64,000 nucleotides of DNA. Source: Anthonomus grandis grandis. Taxonomy: Eukaryota > Arthropoda > Insecta > Coleoptera > Curculionidae. Location: assembly GCF_022605725.1 (NCBI RefSeq), contig NC_065567.1, positions 33,459,127 to 33,523,126 of the forward strand, read 5' to 3'. A model generated the notes under the pieces. That model made no database searches and was not told where the DNA came from. It was given only the letters and a program-made list of their open reading frames with translations. The translations under genes were made by a program, and so were the position numbers. Of this stretch, positions 44,791 to 56,467 are shown one piece after another; the stretch's first letter is position 1, and every line of letters starts with the position of its first letter.

Positions 44791-46440
44791 ATTTTCTTAT
44801 AAACAAGGACATTATATGTAACTCTCGCTGTTATGCAAAAAAATCGGTTAATTTTTGTATAATTTTGATACCTTAGTTTTTCCCTTAATAAAATAATAAA
44901 ATTATCAATATTATAGTCTTTTTATCATTTTTGTAAACCTATTAAATACCCGATTAATTATTAACAATTTCATTTAATATTAATAGTATTAATTTCTTTA
45001 GCAACTTCATAATATTAAATAAACATTTACAGTGCTAAAGTAGGGCGGTTAGTCCACTAGTAGATATTTGCATTACGCTAATAATATAAATAAACACTTT
45101 TCATAGAATAAAAGCACAAATAGTTGAGAGCTCCATATCCTGGAGGCATAAGAACATTTGTTTTCAGGGGTATTATTAAAAGCCCATAAAGTTGCTAAAA
45201 AATTGAAGGAGTATACAAAAAATGACCCTGCAGCGCATAGTATAGAAACCTTCGTAATAAAAATTATCTTATAGCCATTATCAATAACACATAAAATCTA
45301 AGTTACAGTTAAAGCGCTATGGAAACTGTTTGGAAGTAGAAGGAAGGTTGTTTTCTTCTTGGAAACTAGTTGTGGAATCTTCTTTAGTTGCTAATGGAGG
45401 ATTCTAAAAAAATTAGATGGGGTTAGTTTCCTTACATATTTGAAGCAATTTCAAATGTTTATTTGGAACAGTTAGCACTGAGAACTATATAGAGTGATCC
45501 ATCATATTAGGTCTAAGGTCTTTGAAAGTCTAAAGTGTGAAGTTCAAATTTGTAACAATACATTGAATCACCTTATATAATAAAAGCTAAAGGGTGAAAA
45601 ATTAAAGCTCTATAAGTAACCAAAGGACTTGTTTAAAGTGTAAAAGCTAATAAAACTCCCATAACGATTTAAGTTAGTTAACCACTTCGAATTTTATTTT
45701 TGTATATTCAACATATAATTTGCATCTACATATTAGAAAAAAATATTTACTTTCAATTAAGCCCCTCCTTAAGAGAATTTATTAAGAAACCAAGTTTAAA
45801 ACCATTCTGCATTTTGCGTGCTCTAAAATAACTTTTCTCATAACTTCAATGTGAGTGAAAAAAACTCTCGTTGTTGAAACTTTGCCCACTCAAATTCAAA
45901 GCAACACGTTATCTACTATTCAAAAAAGATCAGCTGTTTTGGCCACTAGAAAGCGTAAAAGCGGGTGAGTTAACTTTACCTTTTTTTACATTTAAAATGC
46001 CATATAAGCGAAAGCGAAAAGCAAATAAAGTCCAGTAAGACTGGAGAAACTATAGAAAACTAAAAACCTTTATAAAGCATAGGAAGTATTGGCATAGCCA
46101 CCCATCGTGGTTGGTTCGGTCTGTAAACAGAAAAAAAAACTGTGTTTTGTGTAATGTATCATATTTTTTATACGAATTTAAAATTGGTAAGAAAATGGTA
46201 CAAGATGGGTGTTTCGAACATTTTTAGATAAGAGACTATATCTAAAATATCTGTTTTAGGTAGCAGTGTCTAAAAAAATGTAGTATTTAGTACAATTGGT
46301 CAGTTTAATATAAAAATTGAATTAAAAAGATTTATCTATTTTACGCATCAAATATGTAACAAATGTAACCTATTTTTTAGCATTTCTTAGCTGTTTTTAA
46401 TTTCTATCCAAAAATCTTTTAGGACTTTTAAACTGTGTAC
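40450..46440. other. Six-kilobase gene-poor AT-rich region
   Basis: Apart from the recurrent core listed separately I see no transposase, RT motif, tRNA or convincing exon. A possible short open segment at about 45868-45966 before a GTGAGT-like donor is too weak to call. Confidence 0.45.
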
Positions 46441-46658
46441 TTTTTTAACCCAAAGACATAACATTTATTGGTAATGGTAAAATGTTTAACCTTCGGCGTT
46501 TGTTTTTATAATGTATAGTACGATCCACATGCCTACGCCTTTGTAAAAATACCGATGTGCGCGCGTCTGGCGACTTTTTACTGGTAGTATCGTTACAGTT
46601 GTTGTGTAGTTCAGTGCTGATACAGTTTTTTTATAGTTTCTAACAGTGTCATTTTGAT

Positions 46659-49600
46659 ATGAGTGGAAGATATTTGACTGATCGCGAATTGGAAGAAGCT
46701 CTATATGCTGAGGATGAAGATGATGTGAGGGATTACATAGATCCAGATTTGCAATGTTCAGATGAAGAATCCGATGACGATCGAGGTGAACAGCAGAATC
46801 GCTTTTGTCAAGAAACGGAAAATAACTCATTATCTAGCAAGTAACATATATTATAAATAAGTAAATAAATAACTAGTTTCAAAAAACGTAGCGCGTTGTG
46901 GCAAATATTTTACTGCGTTTGTATTCTATATTTTTTTGTATTCTTTTAGCTTCAAATATTCAAACAGAGTAGCATGAATCTTCTGAAGAAATTATGGATG
47001 AGGACTCAAATGAGGAAAGTAGAAGTACGAGTTTCCGAGTCTCCTAGATCTGGTCTTGGCTTCAGACTCGTACACTATATCAGTACATGCCCCCCTAGGA
47101 ACATCGGATCACAAATTGATAACAGTCTCTTGCCAGTTGGAGGTTAAAACGCAGCATCCTCCGATGCCGTAGAAGGTATGGCACTATAAATCAGCAGAGT
47201 GGAACCATCTTCGGAAATTTTATCGCTCATTCCCTTGGAAAGAGGTCTGGTTTAGAACCAATAACATCTCAGAATATGCAAACCAAATTACAGAGACGAT
47301 CTTGGCAGGAATGGAAGCTTATATCCCTTTTTCTACTAAATGCGGATCAAACAACAAGCAATGGTTCAACCTGAATTGCAAAAAGGCAGTAAACCCTAAA
47401 AACGCAGCATATCGCAAATGGCGTCAACATCCTTCCATCGAAAATCGGAGGAACTTTTTAGCCTCCAGAAATAGCTGCAAGCGAATTATTGATGAATGCA
47501 AAGAGAGTCACAACAACAGGATCAAAAACAAATTGCTAAACTGCCCAAATGGAACAAGATCTTTCTGGTCGGTATCGAAAGCCGTTAGTCAAGGATTTGC
47601 TAAGTCGGCCTTGCCACCCCTAACAGCAGATGATGGTTCTATCGCGGTAACAGCAAGGGAAAAAGCCAACTTACTGGGTAAACTCTTCGCGTCCAATTTC
47701 TACTCTGCACTCGCAAGGCAAAACACCGCCATATTTGCCAAGGGTGAATTCATCGATGGGAGAAATTTCGTTTCCCCAACGAATTATAAAAAAAATTCTT
47801 AAAAGCGTAGACACCAACAAAGCTTCTGGACCCGATGGAATTCCAGCCCTAATACTAAAATGTTAATTGCACTGGTTCCAGTAATATCGAAGATTATGGA
47901 GAAAGCAGTCAACCAACAACTGTTAAGATATCTGGAATCATCTGGACTAATCAGCGATCATCAATACGGTTTCCGAGAGCTTAGATCCACCGGCGATCTT
48001 CTGGCTTACGTCACACACTTGTGGACGGAGGCCATGGAGAAGCACGGCGAGTCCCGCTCAGTCGCTCTTGACATTTCCAAGGTATTTGACAGAGTGTGGC
48101 ATGAGGGACTACTAACCAAGCTCTCCTCAATCGGCATACAAAACTCATTATTGAATTGGATCAAAAGTTTTCTTGAACAACGAACAATCCAAGTAGCCGT
48201 CGATGTATACTTCTCCGACAAATTTAACATTAACGCTGGAGTCCCTCAAGGATGCATTCTATCCCCCACCCTTTTCTTGATATATATCAACGATTTGCTA
48301 GGAACCACTGTCAATCCAATCTACAGCTTTGCGGACGATAGCACACTTATTTCCACATTTAAGTTCGCCAAACCAACGACAGCCGCAAGTTCTCAGAATC
48401 TTAGGCAGCAACAAGTAGCTTCAATCAGCAACGATATTAGAGCAATCTTGGAGTAAGGCGGTAACAATCTGGTCAATTTTAACGCTAAAAAAACGCAGGC
48501 TGCAGTATTTACGATGAAGACTAACCTTGGTGGCACGGAGCTGGTTTTGGCAGGGAAAACATTGCCAATGAAATCATCTTTACATCTTCTAGGAGTCGAG
48601 GTCACCAACAGTGTGTCCTGGCATGACCACGTTGCCGAGGTCGCCACGGCGGCTTCCAAAAAACTCGGAGTGCTTTTCAAAACGAAAAAACTGTATACAC
48701 CAGAACAGCTGCTGACTCTTTATAAGGCTCAAATACGCCCTTCCCTCGAGTATTGCTCGCATGTCTGGAGCTCTGCACCCAAGTATAGTTTAAACCTGCT
48801 GGATTCTATACAGAAAAAAGCTAATCGTCTTATCGACAAACCAAAACTGACAAAGAGTCTGGATAGTCTGGAGCACAGGAGAAAGGTGGCTGATCTCTGT
48901 TTATTCTACCGTTATTATCACGGTAAGTGCTTCTCTGATCTGGCAGGCCTGATTCCACCCAGGGCTGTTCCGGCAAGAACGACGCGTCTAGCAGTTGCGG
49001 CTCATCAAGATCGAGTCCACCTGCCTACCCCAAGGACGTCGCTGTATCATGACTCATTCATCTGGAGAACATCTTCTTTATGGAACGGGCTTCCACCTCA
49101 CATATTTCCCGATGCATACGACCTACAGCGATTCAAGATAAACGCCCACAAATATCTTCGCGCAAGCACCACTCCAAGAGTGACATAGGACTGTTCTCTT
49201 GTGCTTGTGTTTACCATAAAAAAAAAGTACGGAGGAAAATAATGGTACTTCTATCTTCAAAATGGTTTATTAGTAGTTTTGATTTTTTTTCTAGATTCTA
49301 CAGCAAGACGTCGTCCACGGCCTAAAGCTGTAATAAATCAAATTAATTCTGATATGATTTCTGCATCAGGTCTTACATGGAAATCTGATCCTATTGCCCG
49401 ACGAAGGCAAATTGCTGCTAATGTTATGAAAGAAGCGCCAGGTCTCGAAAATGGAGTAAATCCTAAAACGCCACTTGAAGCGATTCGACTTTTTTCGACG
49501 ACGACACCATCGAATTTATTTCGGAATATACCAACCAGAAACTCGCCCTTGTAAAAGAAAGCACTCCACAATCTTCTTTCATACAAAAATCTAGGAGTTT

Positions 49601-50846
49601 TGAAAGAGAAGAAATATTAGGCTACATCAGCTTCTTGATAACAGCAGGTGCTTACAAGCAAAACAAAGATCCGCTTATCGACTTATTCAATGAAGAGAAT
49701 TTGCCATTTTATAGGGCTACGTTTTCACACTACCGTTTCCAACTGCTCCAAAAATGTATAAGGTTTGATGATAAAACTACTCAAGATGTTCGTAAAGAAT
49801 ACGACAACTTTGCTGCAGCAAGAGATATATGGGAGCGTATCACAGGCAAATTTCCAGACTTTTTGGCTCCTTCAGAGTCAGTTGCTTATAAAATTCCATG
49901 GCAGATGCAAATTCCGTTTATATATTCCTACTAAACCTGGTAAATATGGGATTGAAGCTAATGTGCTTTGTGACTCAGAAAACTACTATTGTTTTGCTGC
50001 AGAATCATATGCTGGAAAAGTAATCAATCAACCCAAAGATTACAATAGTGGTCCAGAAGTCGTAAAACGTTTTGTAGAATTAGCAAAATTACAATAATGA
50101 GTAACAGAAAATATGTTCCACCAGAACTAAGACCACAATCGTTGAAGGATGCAACTCCCGGCACTATTCGCTTTGCTTTTCGGGACCATGAAACACTTGT
50201 AAGTTATGTACCCAAAAAGAAGAAGGTCGTCACTATTCTTTCTACACAACATCATAATATGCAAGTGAAAAATGACAAGCCAGAAATTATTCTGTACTAT
50301 AACTCCACAAAAGCCGGCGTCGATACGCTTCATAAATGTGTAAGGGCGTATAGTTGTCGGCGAGGCACAAGAAGATGGCCGATGGCTGTTTTTTTTAATC
50401 TGATCGATATAGTTGCCTACAACTCCTATATTCTTTTCATAAAAGCTAGCGAGAACTGGGCAAGAGAGAATCCAAAACAAAAATCTGAGAGAAAAATATT
50501 TCTAAAATGCTTAGGCAAGGAGTTGTGTCAAATCAACATGAGAAATCGTTGAAAGTATAAGGGACTTCAAAATAAATATATAGCTTCTTTGAAAATTTTT
50601 GGTTTGGAATGTCAACAGGACCAGCACACAACAAGAGGTTTAGTTGGTCGAGAGGCAAATGGACCAGCTACTCGGTCCGCTGTGCAGAAGATTCCCAAAA
50701 AAGGAAGATGTTTTATTTGTCCAAGATCGGCTAATGGAAAATATATGAAGGCATGTTCTAATTGCGAAAAGTATATTTGCCCTAGGCATAAGGCCAGAGA
50801 ACAAATTAAAACAACTAGACATTGCACAATTTGTAATAATAATTAG
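46659..50846 (+). pseudogene. piggyBac-like transposase pseudogene
   Basis: The gene is in pieces. The acidic N-terminus is MSGRYLTDRELEEALYAEDE (46659-46843), followed by an apparent intron and another acidic exon (SSEEIMDEDSNEESRS) ending at the LINE near 47029. After the LINE come RRRPRPKAVINQINSD (49300 on) and REEILGYISFLITAGAYKQN (frame of 49635). A damaged stretch near 49880 shows HGRCKFRLYIPTKPGKYGIE, where the expected VDExLxPF motif with the first catalytic Asp is missing. Next come the STKAGVDTLHKCVRAYSCRR segment (50308-50375, a catalytic Asp region), RRWPMAVFF and a C-terminal Cys-rich finger (CFICPRS, CSNCEKYICPRH, CTICNNN, 50589-50846). At least three frame changes. The protein family cuts at TTAA. 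Confidence 0.85.
47030..49224 (+). mobile_element. 2.2-kb 5'-truncated LINE inside the piggyBac-like gene
   Basis: The target duplication AAGTACG is at 47023-47029 and 49225-49231, and the copy ends in an A-rich tail (about 49217-49226). It begins within the end of the endonuclease (HAPLGTSDHKLITVS, about 47087-47131, with the terminal SDH motif). It then has a linker region (frame of 47302-47802) and reverse transcriptase in two frames: KASGPDGIPA, an internal deletion, VPVISKIMEKAVNQQLL, VALDISKVFDRVWHEGL, AGVPQGCILSPTLFLIYIND and YSFADDSTL (frame of 47860-48456), then the C-terminal region (48514-49188, RPSLEYCSHVWSSAPK and SSLWNGLPPHIF). A stop near 48456, another near 47178 and the deletion at about 47850 make it inactive. 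It differs clearly from the LINE at 34480. Confidence 0.88.
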
Positions 50847-50969
50847 TTTTTTGCACACTTATTTTTTATTAAAGTCTTTAAAAAAATAAAATGTTTTTTT
50901 TTTAATAAGATCATTGATTTTATTACTTAAAAAAAAGCACCTACACATACAAAAATCTGGAGTCAGTAG

Positions 50970-51065
50970 CTAACCCCCCTGTTCCGGTTTCAAAGAAACC
51001 TGGGGTTAGTTCCTAACCCCCTCCTTTCATATTCTTCGGGTACACTGTTAGTGTACCCGGAGAAT
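50970..51065. repeat. GC-rich cluster of small perfect and near-perfect hairpins
   Basis: GGGGTTAG/CTAACCCC (51002-51009 and 51013-51020, 3-nt loop). Then ATTCTTCGGGTACACT/AGTGTACCCGGAGAAT (51031-51046 and 51050-51065, loop GTT, one mismatch). It stands out from AT-rich surroundings just after the piggyBac-like gene and may be part of that element's terminal region. Confidence 0.7.
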
Positions 51066-51069
51066 ACAC

Positions 51070-51690
51070 TGTTAGGGTCCCAGTGCGACTGCTAAGTATC
51101 ACAAAACAACACACAACCTTAAACCAATTCCAGGAACTTACCATTAAGATTATTTTTTAATCTTAAATAATCTTTAAAATACATATGAATAATAGAGAGT
51201 TACCATGGTCTTATGATTATGAAAGTTAGCACACTGTCTTTTAATAAACTGGAGGATTCTATTTCAATCGTTTATCAAAATGTAATTTTTTAAATAAATG
51301 AGAAGAAGGACATTTAAATATGAAACTCAAGAAAGAGGTTGTTAATGTTTTTAGGTAACAAGGTGTTATTACAATGAAACAAACTATTACTAAAAAATTT
51401 CCTACAAAAGATTATTATACGTTAAACACAAAATAAATAAAGTTTAAATTTGCCGATAGATACAAGAACATATACATCCTCTGCATTACTGTCAACAAGA
51501 GCCACTGGATTAAATTTATTTTTGGCTGCTATAAAGACATCACCATCATAATCCTTTTTTGAACATATAGATACTGTTCTGATATGATGCCATAACATCT
51601 TGACTAATTAGCTCTTAATAATGTTAATTTGAATAATCCGAATTACTAAAAACCCCATCTTGTACAATTTTTAATGACCGGTCCAGTTGA
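51070..51690. other. AT-rich sequence, intron side of the 51.7-kb exon
   Basis: Probably intron of the minus-strand host gene whose first exon follows. Nothing else was recognised. Confidence 0.4.
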
Positions 51691-51697
51691 CGCTTAC

Positions 51698-51937
51698 CTG
51701 CTTATCCTCCTCTAAGGTAGGCAACAGATCGTCAGTCGAGTGCGGGCTGGGAGTGGGGGTAAGCCTACCGACCGACGCAGAAGTCATTTTAGACAGTCTG
51801 CGCTGCATCTCCCTCTCCTCCTTTTCTGCCCTCTCTTTTTCATAGCGCCGGGCGCTGTAGCTGCGCATAGAGCTTGCGCTATGGATGGACGCTATACTTG
51901 GTCGACGTGACCCTAATTGCGAATATAATGAGGCCAT
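51698..51937 (-). CDS. First coding exon of an unidentified host gene
   Basis: Met at 51937 (MASLYSQLGSRRPSIASIHS), 80 codons, ending LLPTLEEDKQ at a consensus donor CAG|GTAAGC (51698/51697). It is markedly richer in GC and in synonymous C/G endings than everything around it, as expected of a selected exon. The translation is Ser/Arg-rich, then a charged KERAEKEEREMQRR helix, then a Ser/Pro segment (TPTPSPHSTDD), typical of a cytosolic N-terminal tail with phosphorylation sites. No domain is present and I cannot name the gene. The next exon is not visible at lower coordinates; it would lie beyond the piggyBac-like element, possibly outside the window. Confidence 0.7.
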
Positions 51938-51939
51938 AA

Positions 51940-53885
51940 AGTTTCATTATCTTTTATTCCAAAAAATAATTATATATTTAATGTTTATCAAGCAGAACCA
52001 GTTGATTTAAATTGGGTTATCAGTACTGTGATTAATATTTAAATTTGAACGTTACGTAAAGGGTTAGCAAAAGGAAAAAATTATTAAAAAAAATTTAATT
52101 GTTGCAGTACCAGTGGAGATTTTTCACCATTTTCTAATTTTATTTATTTAGTTAAACAGTGTGAATTGATTTCAATAATTTTTTCTCTCTTCTGCCTTAT
52201 TTATAATATTAAAAAAAATATTTAAAAAGAAGCAAAAGCCATTCAAGTTTCGTGATTCTGCCAGAAGCTGTAACATGAGCAATATTTAACAAAAACCTAT
52301 AAATACACATATTTTAAAAATAAATACATATAATATTTAAATCTTTTACAGATTTATTAAAAAAAAAATGTAAAAGATCCAAATTGAATTGAATACTAAA
52401 CACAACACTTAAACAATAATAGTTATTATATAAATGCAAATGGTGGTGAGTAAAGCAAATTACACAATAAACAAATTTTCAACCCAAGCTGATAGAATCT
52501 TGATTAAAATAGTGCAATAATTCTATAAGCTTTGGTGAGGTTCTAGTTTATAATTAAAAATATATAAATTTAAAAATAATTAAACGCTAAGAAACGTTAT
52601 TAATAATGATAAACCATGCACAAAAAATTGCTTCTTAATTATAAAAAACTGGAACATATCTACCAAATGCTACCGCTGCCATCTTGCTCATCCGTACATT
52701 TATATTCTTTTGCTTATTGTACATTGTTTAATATTAATGTAAGAAATAAGACTAAAGTAGCAGCATGTATCTCTTATATATCTCTTCTTTTTTATTGGAT
52801 TTTATTTATTACATAATAATTAGTTAAAGACTCAAAAAGATAATAATGTACAATTCAGTTAGTTGCCACAATACCAAACTATATAATAAATATGATATGA
52901 AGTAAAAACTACAAAAAAGATTTATTCCATTTGATACAACAATCACAAGTTTCCACTGTCTAATTTACAATAAGCTGTTAAACAACTTGCTTAAGTTGAA
53001 AGTTTTAACATATAATATGTACAGGATGGCTCAAAATGGACCCTATCAAAAGATATCAGATATTGATAATCGACATACGTAACAGCACATGTTTCAGTAA
53101 GCATATAACACCAATAAGTGTTGCAGTAACATCTATCTAATATATTCGGGTAGATCTGCGAATATTTTGTTGAAGGATTTGAGTCAGTTTGTTTCTATAA
53201 TTTGTGAATCAGAGTTGATTCTATGAATAAAAAGTATTTTTGGAAAATATAAAAATCTCTAAATTTAAGAAATGTTAAAAAATTTTCGCTAATACTAATT
53301 TTAATACTTGGCATACATTTTAAGTGCCTGGAATTACAATTAATTTATTAGAAATGTATTGAATTGCTTCAAATTCAAAAAAAATAATTCAAAAGCCTGC
53401 AAATTATTTAAAGACGTTAAAAAATGACATCAAAGTTCTGGAAAAACGTTATTCCTTGAGAATATAAAAATCCCAAAAGTCCCAAAAATGCTGCAAATTT
53501 CAAACCGCTCTTGCCAATACCACTTTTATTACTTGAATACGTTTTAAATACGTGGCATTACTATGAGTTCATTAATAATTTCATTAGCAGTTATAATGAT
53601 GAGAAATTATTTTCAGTTGCCTCAAATTCAAAAAATTACTAGGAGAGCCTGAAAATCAGTCCAAAAGTCTGGGAAATACAAAAAATGCCTTCAATTACCG
53701 ATATAATGATTTTATTGTAAAACGAATGAAATGCCTGGAATTATATATAATTTATTAGTAATTTCATTAAAAACTGTTGTAAATAATTAAAAGATATTAA
53801 TAGTAATGTAGAATTTCTAAGAGATACAAAAATAAAAACTTGAAATAAGTGTGAAAATCAAATCAAAATTTTTAGTACTCATATA
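51940..53885. other. AT-rich sequence upstream of the 51.9-kb exon; no gene seen
   Basis: It should hold the promoter or 5' UTR of the host exon. There are weak internal repeats around AGTGCCTGGAATTA and AAATTCAAAAA (53320-53850). The open frame at 52616-52816 is hydrophobic low-complexity and is not called. Confidence 0.4.
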
Positions 53886-53889
53886 CCTA

Positions 53890-54185
53890 CAGTGCTTTCA
53901 TTTCAAAAGGAACCACCCTTAATACGTTCTTAAAAAAAAAGAAACACGTCAATCTAGATATACAGGAGGATGTTAACCACCTCCTCACCTTCAGCTTTGA
54001 TATGTCAAATGCGAACCTTTATCATTCCTAGCAGCATTAAAATGTCTATTCAACAGTGCCAAAAAACTTAAATTGGTCGACGTAGCAGTGAATATTTTGC
54101 TTAAATGTCTGGTAACAATGAATATTTTATCGACGTCATACTTTGGGTATGTCAAATGGCTATCCTATAGTATCCATCATTTTAA
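53890..54185. mobile_element. Non-autonomous or solo-end relative of the intron-2 Tc1/mariner element
   Basis: Begins CAGTGCTTTCATTTCAAAAG with TA before it, and follows the left arm of the 25536 element for about 290 bases: the CCACCCTTAATA stretch, an A-run, ACACGTCAA, TACAGG, CACCTCCTCACC, TTGATATGTCAAATG, GAATATTTTA and TATGTCAAATGGCTA. Transposase and right end are absent. Confidence 0.75.
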
Positions 54186-54189
54186 AAGA

Positions 54190-55480
54190 TATACAATCTA
54201 CCACCCAATGGTGATTAAAAATGTAAGTTTATAGACTCATAAACAGTAAGGGTGTTATAAAGTGTGTAAGTATTACTTTAAAATTAAATTATGTGTGTTA
54301 TCGTAAATAGTTATTTTATTTAACAAATTACCCTTTGACAATGTATGTGTTCAAGGTTTGCTGTGTTCATTTTGAAAATACGAATTTTTAATTATAGATA
54401 TTTTGATGCTCTTTACTGATTTGACATTTAAATCTATAAAAAGATTAAAACAACAAACAAAGTCATTTTCCTAAGGTGAAGGACATCTTAAGCCTTTTGG
54501 TCATTGACTAGCGTCAAATTATTAGGGTGAGTACAGTTTAGGTGATGTTACTTGGACAAGTATAAAAACTAAAAACGTTTAGCATGCGGCGTTTTCTTTA
54601 TAAGGCATTGGCGTGCATATAATTTTTGTTTCTCTGGCTCAGTATATATGTAGTAAATATGTTATTTTACAACCAACAAAAACATTTATCAAGTTACGCA
54701 AAACTCATGGTAAGATGAAATTTCATTGTTAAGCGAAATTTTTTGGTCTTATCGAAATCAAATATAAGTGAAGTTAACTACATATTCATAATTTTGCACC
54801 CACATTTTTAACGTCCAAAAATGCTTACCTATTCAGCATCACTATCCATCTCTTCAGAACTGGATTCGTCATTGGCATGAATTATAATTGGATTAATTCG
54901 CGGCAGATTAATTATTATACCTCAATTAAATTATTGTATTTAAGACTTATTGAACTTACATTAAATTAAATATAACGAAAGGTTTCATTATGTGAATAAG
55001 TATATTTTCTTCTTCTTTTCAATATTTGAGATAGTATTTTCTAAAATGATATTTAATATAAGTGACATAATACCCAAAATAAGTGACTCAATAATTTTAA
55101 TGTCAAAAATTCAATTTAACCTTGAATTTTTATCTTAAAAAACGGTACTCTATTTTTGTTTACTAATCAAATATTAACGATATATCTTTTAACGTATATT
55201 GTATGTAAAAATTATAATTCAGGTTTATATATATCCAGGTCAAAAATGACACGTGTTAAGAAATTGATGCTGTCTTAAAATTTTATCATAAACTAACACA
55301 TTATAAAATACCTAAAACTATTTACACTACTCAATTCATTATCACTAGTATCAAAAGGCCGCCAAAATGACATTTTTATTGTTCAAAAGTTGAGACGAAA
55401 GTAAATAAAATAAAACATCAACAGTATATAATAAATAGAATAACAACAAGAACTACAGTATAATATAAACGCGAAACCGA
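54190..55480. other. AT-rich intergenic sequence
   Basis: One weak minus-strand exon candidate lies at about 54833-54905, an acidic reading (NDESSSEEMDSDAE) ending in TAG directly before GTAAGC. Nothing else was recognised. Confidence 0.35.
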
Positions 55481-55483
55481 TTT

Positions 55484-56467
55484 TAGGGTGAGCCAAGTCT
55501 GCACCATGTTGACTTTTTGACAAACTTAAAACATACTGACAAAATTCAAAATTGGTATAATTATTACCATATACAGACCTATATATTATGACACGTATTT
55601 TAAGAAATGGTTGATTCTTGAAAACTTTATTTCCACGTACAAAAGGGGTGGTTCAATAGCGCCCCGACAAGAAATATAAATACTATATACAAATTTTGAA
55701 ATGGCACATTTTTAGGCTCAAAAATGCACAACTTTGTCCTAAATTTAACCATCTTCTTATCTCTTATATTTACCGAGATCCCAATAGTGAACTAGGAATT
55801 TGTAGCACGCCGTATAATTGCACGGTCCGTCAGAGGAATAGGATGTTTTTAAAATAATCATAAAATCATTAGTTTTTGCTTTAGGGAAAATTTATTGGTA
55901 GACCAACATACACAAAGATATAGCATTTGATTATACTCGGATGGATTTTCAGGTGTGGAAAAAAATATCAGGCATATGGTGACCGTTTCCAAGGCGTTCG
56001 TGGAAATTAGCCTCGACTTTTTGTAGCAAATCTTTATTGATTCCATAATTTTCTGGCAGATTACATCTTTCAATTCATCTAATTTACGACGATTATTTTC
56101 ATAAACTTGAGGTCCCGAATAGGTCATAAAACGTCACCGAATCTTAAAATTAAATGGTTGGCAAACAAAGGACGAAAAACAGCCATGGATGCCCTGGCGG
56201 TCTGTGCTGTGGCTCCATCTTACTGATATCACAAACGATCACGGTCAATACGTCTTCTTTCTAACTCGGGGATAAAGGTGTTTACCATATTAACGTAACG
56301 TTTAGACGTTACTGAAACGGTAATCCCATTTTCTTCAAAAAAATAGGAACCTATTAAGCCGAATTTGTAATCAATTGAAATGCTTTGAGTCAAGGACTGA
56401 ATGTAATCTAACGCACACCCCTTCCTTCCCTCCTAAAAACGTTCACTCTTTGAGCCGCACCCTGTAT
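55484..56467 (-). mobile_element. Tc1/mariner-type relic with decayed transposase
   Basis: On the minus strand the right edge reads TATACAGGGTGCGGCTC (ending near 56467), and a GGGTGAGCCAAG motif near 55488 may be the other end. Between about 56400 and 55930 a broken transposase can be read: YFFEENGITVSVTSKRYVNM, then DGATAQTARASMAV and FGDVL with a stop where Trp is expected. The conserved SPDL segment is then deleted before VYENNRRKLDELKDV. LQKVEANFHERL-like sequence follows in another frame. Inactive. Confidence 0.65.

Larger units (their letters stand above)
46445..50860 (+). mobile_element. piggyBac-like transposon, inactivated, containing a LINE
   Basis: The left end is plausibly TTAACCCAAAGAC at 46445, with TTAA being the piggyBac target and CCC the usual start. 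The right end was not located; a GC-rich block of inverted CTAACCCC motifs at 50970-51065 is a candidate terminal region. The transposase gene inside is split by a 2.2-kb LINE. Confidence 0.6.

Noticed and set aside
45868..45966. Possible exon reading VVETLPTQIQSNTLSTIQKR before a GTGAGT-like donor
   Set aside because: No clear acceptor, no domain and no neighbouring exon; too weak to list.
54833..54905. Acidic minus-strand segment ending NDESSSEEMDSDAE before TAG|GTAAGC
   Set aside because: Could be an exon end, but no upstream acceptor or partner exon was found.
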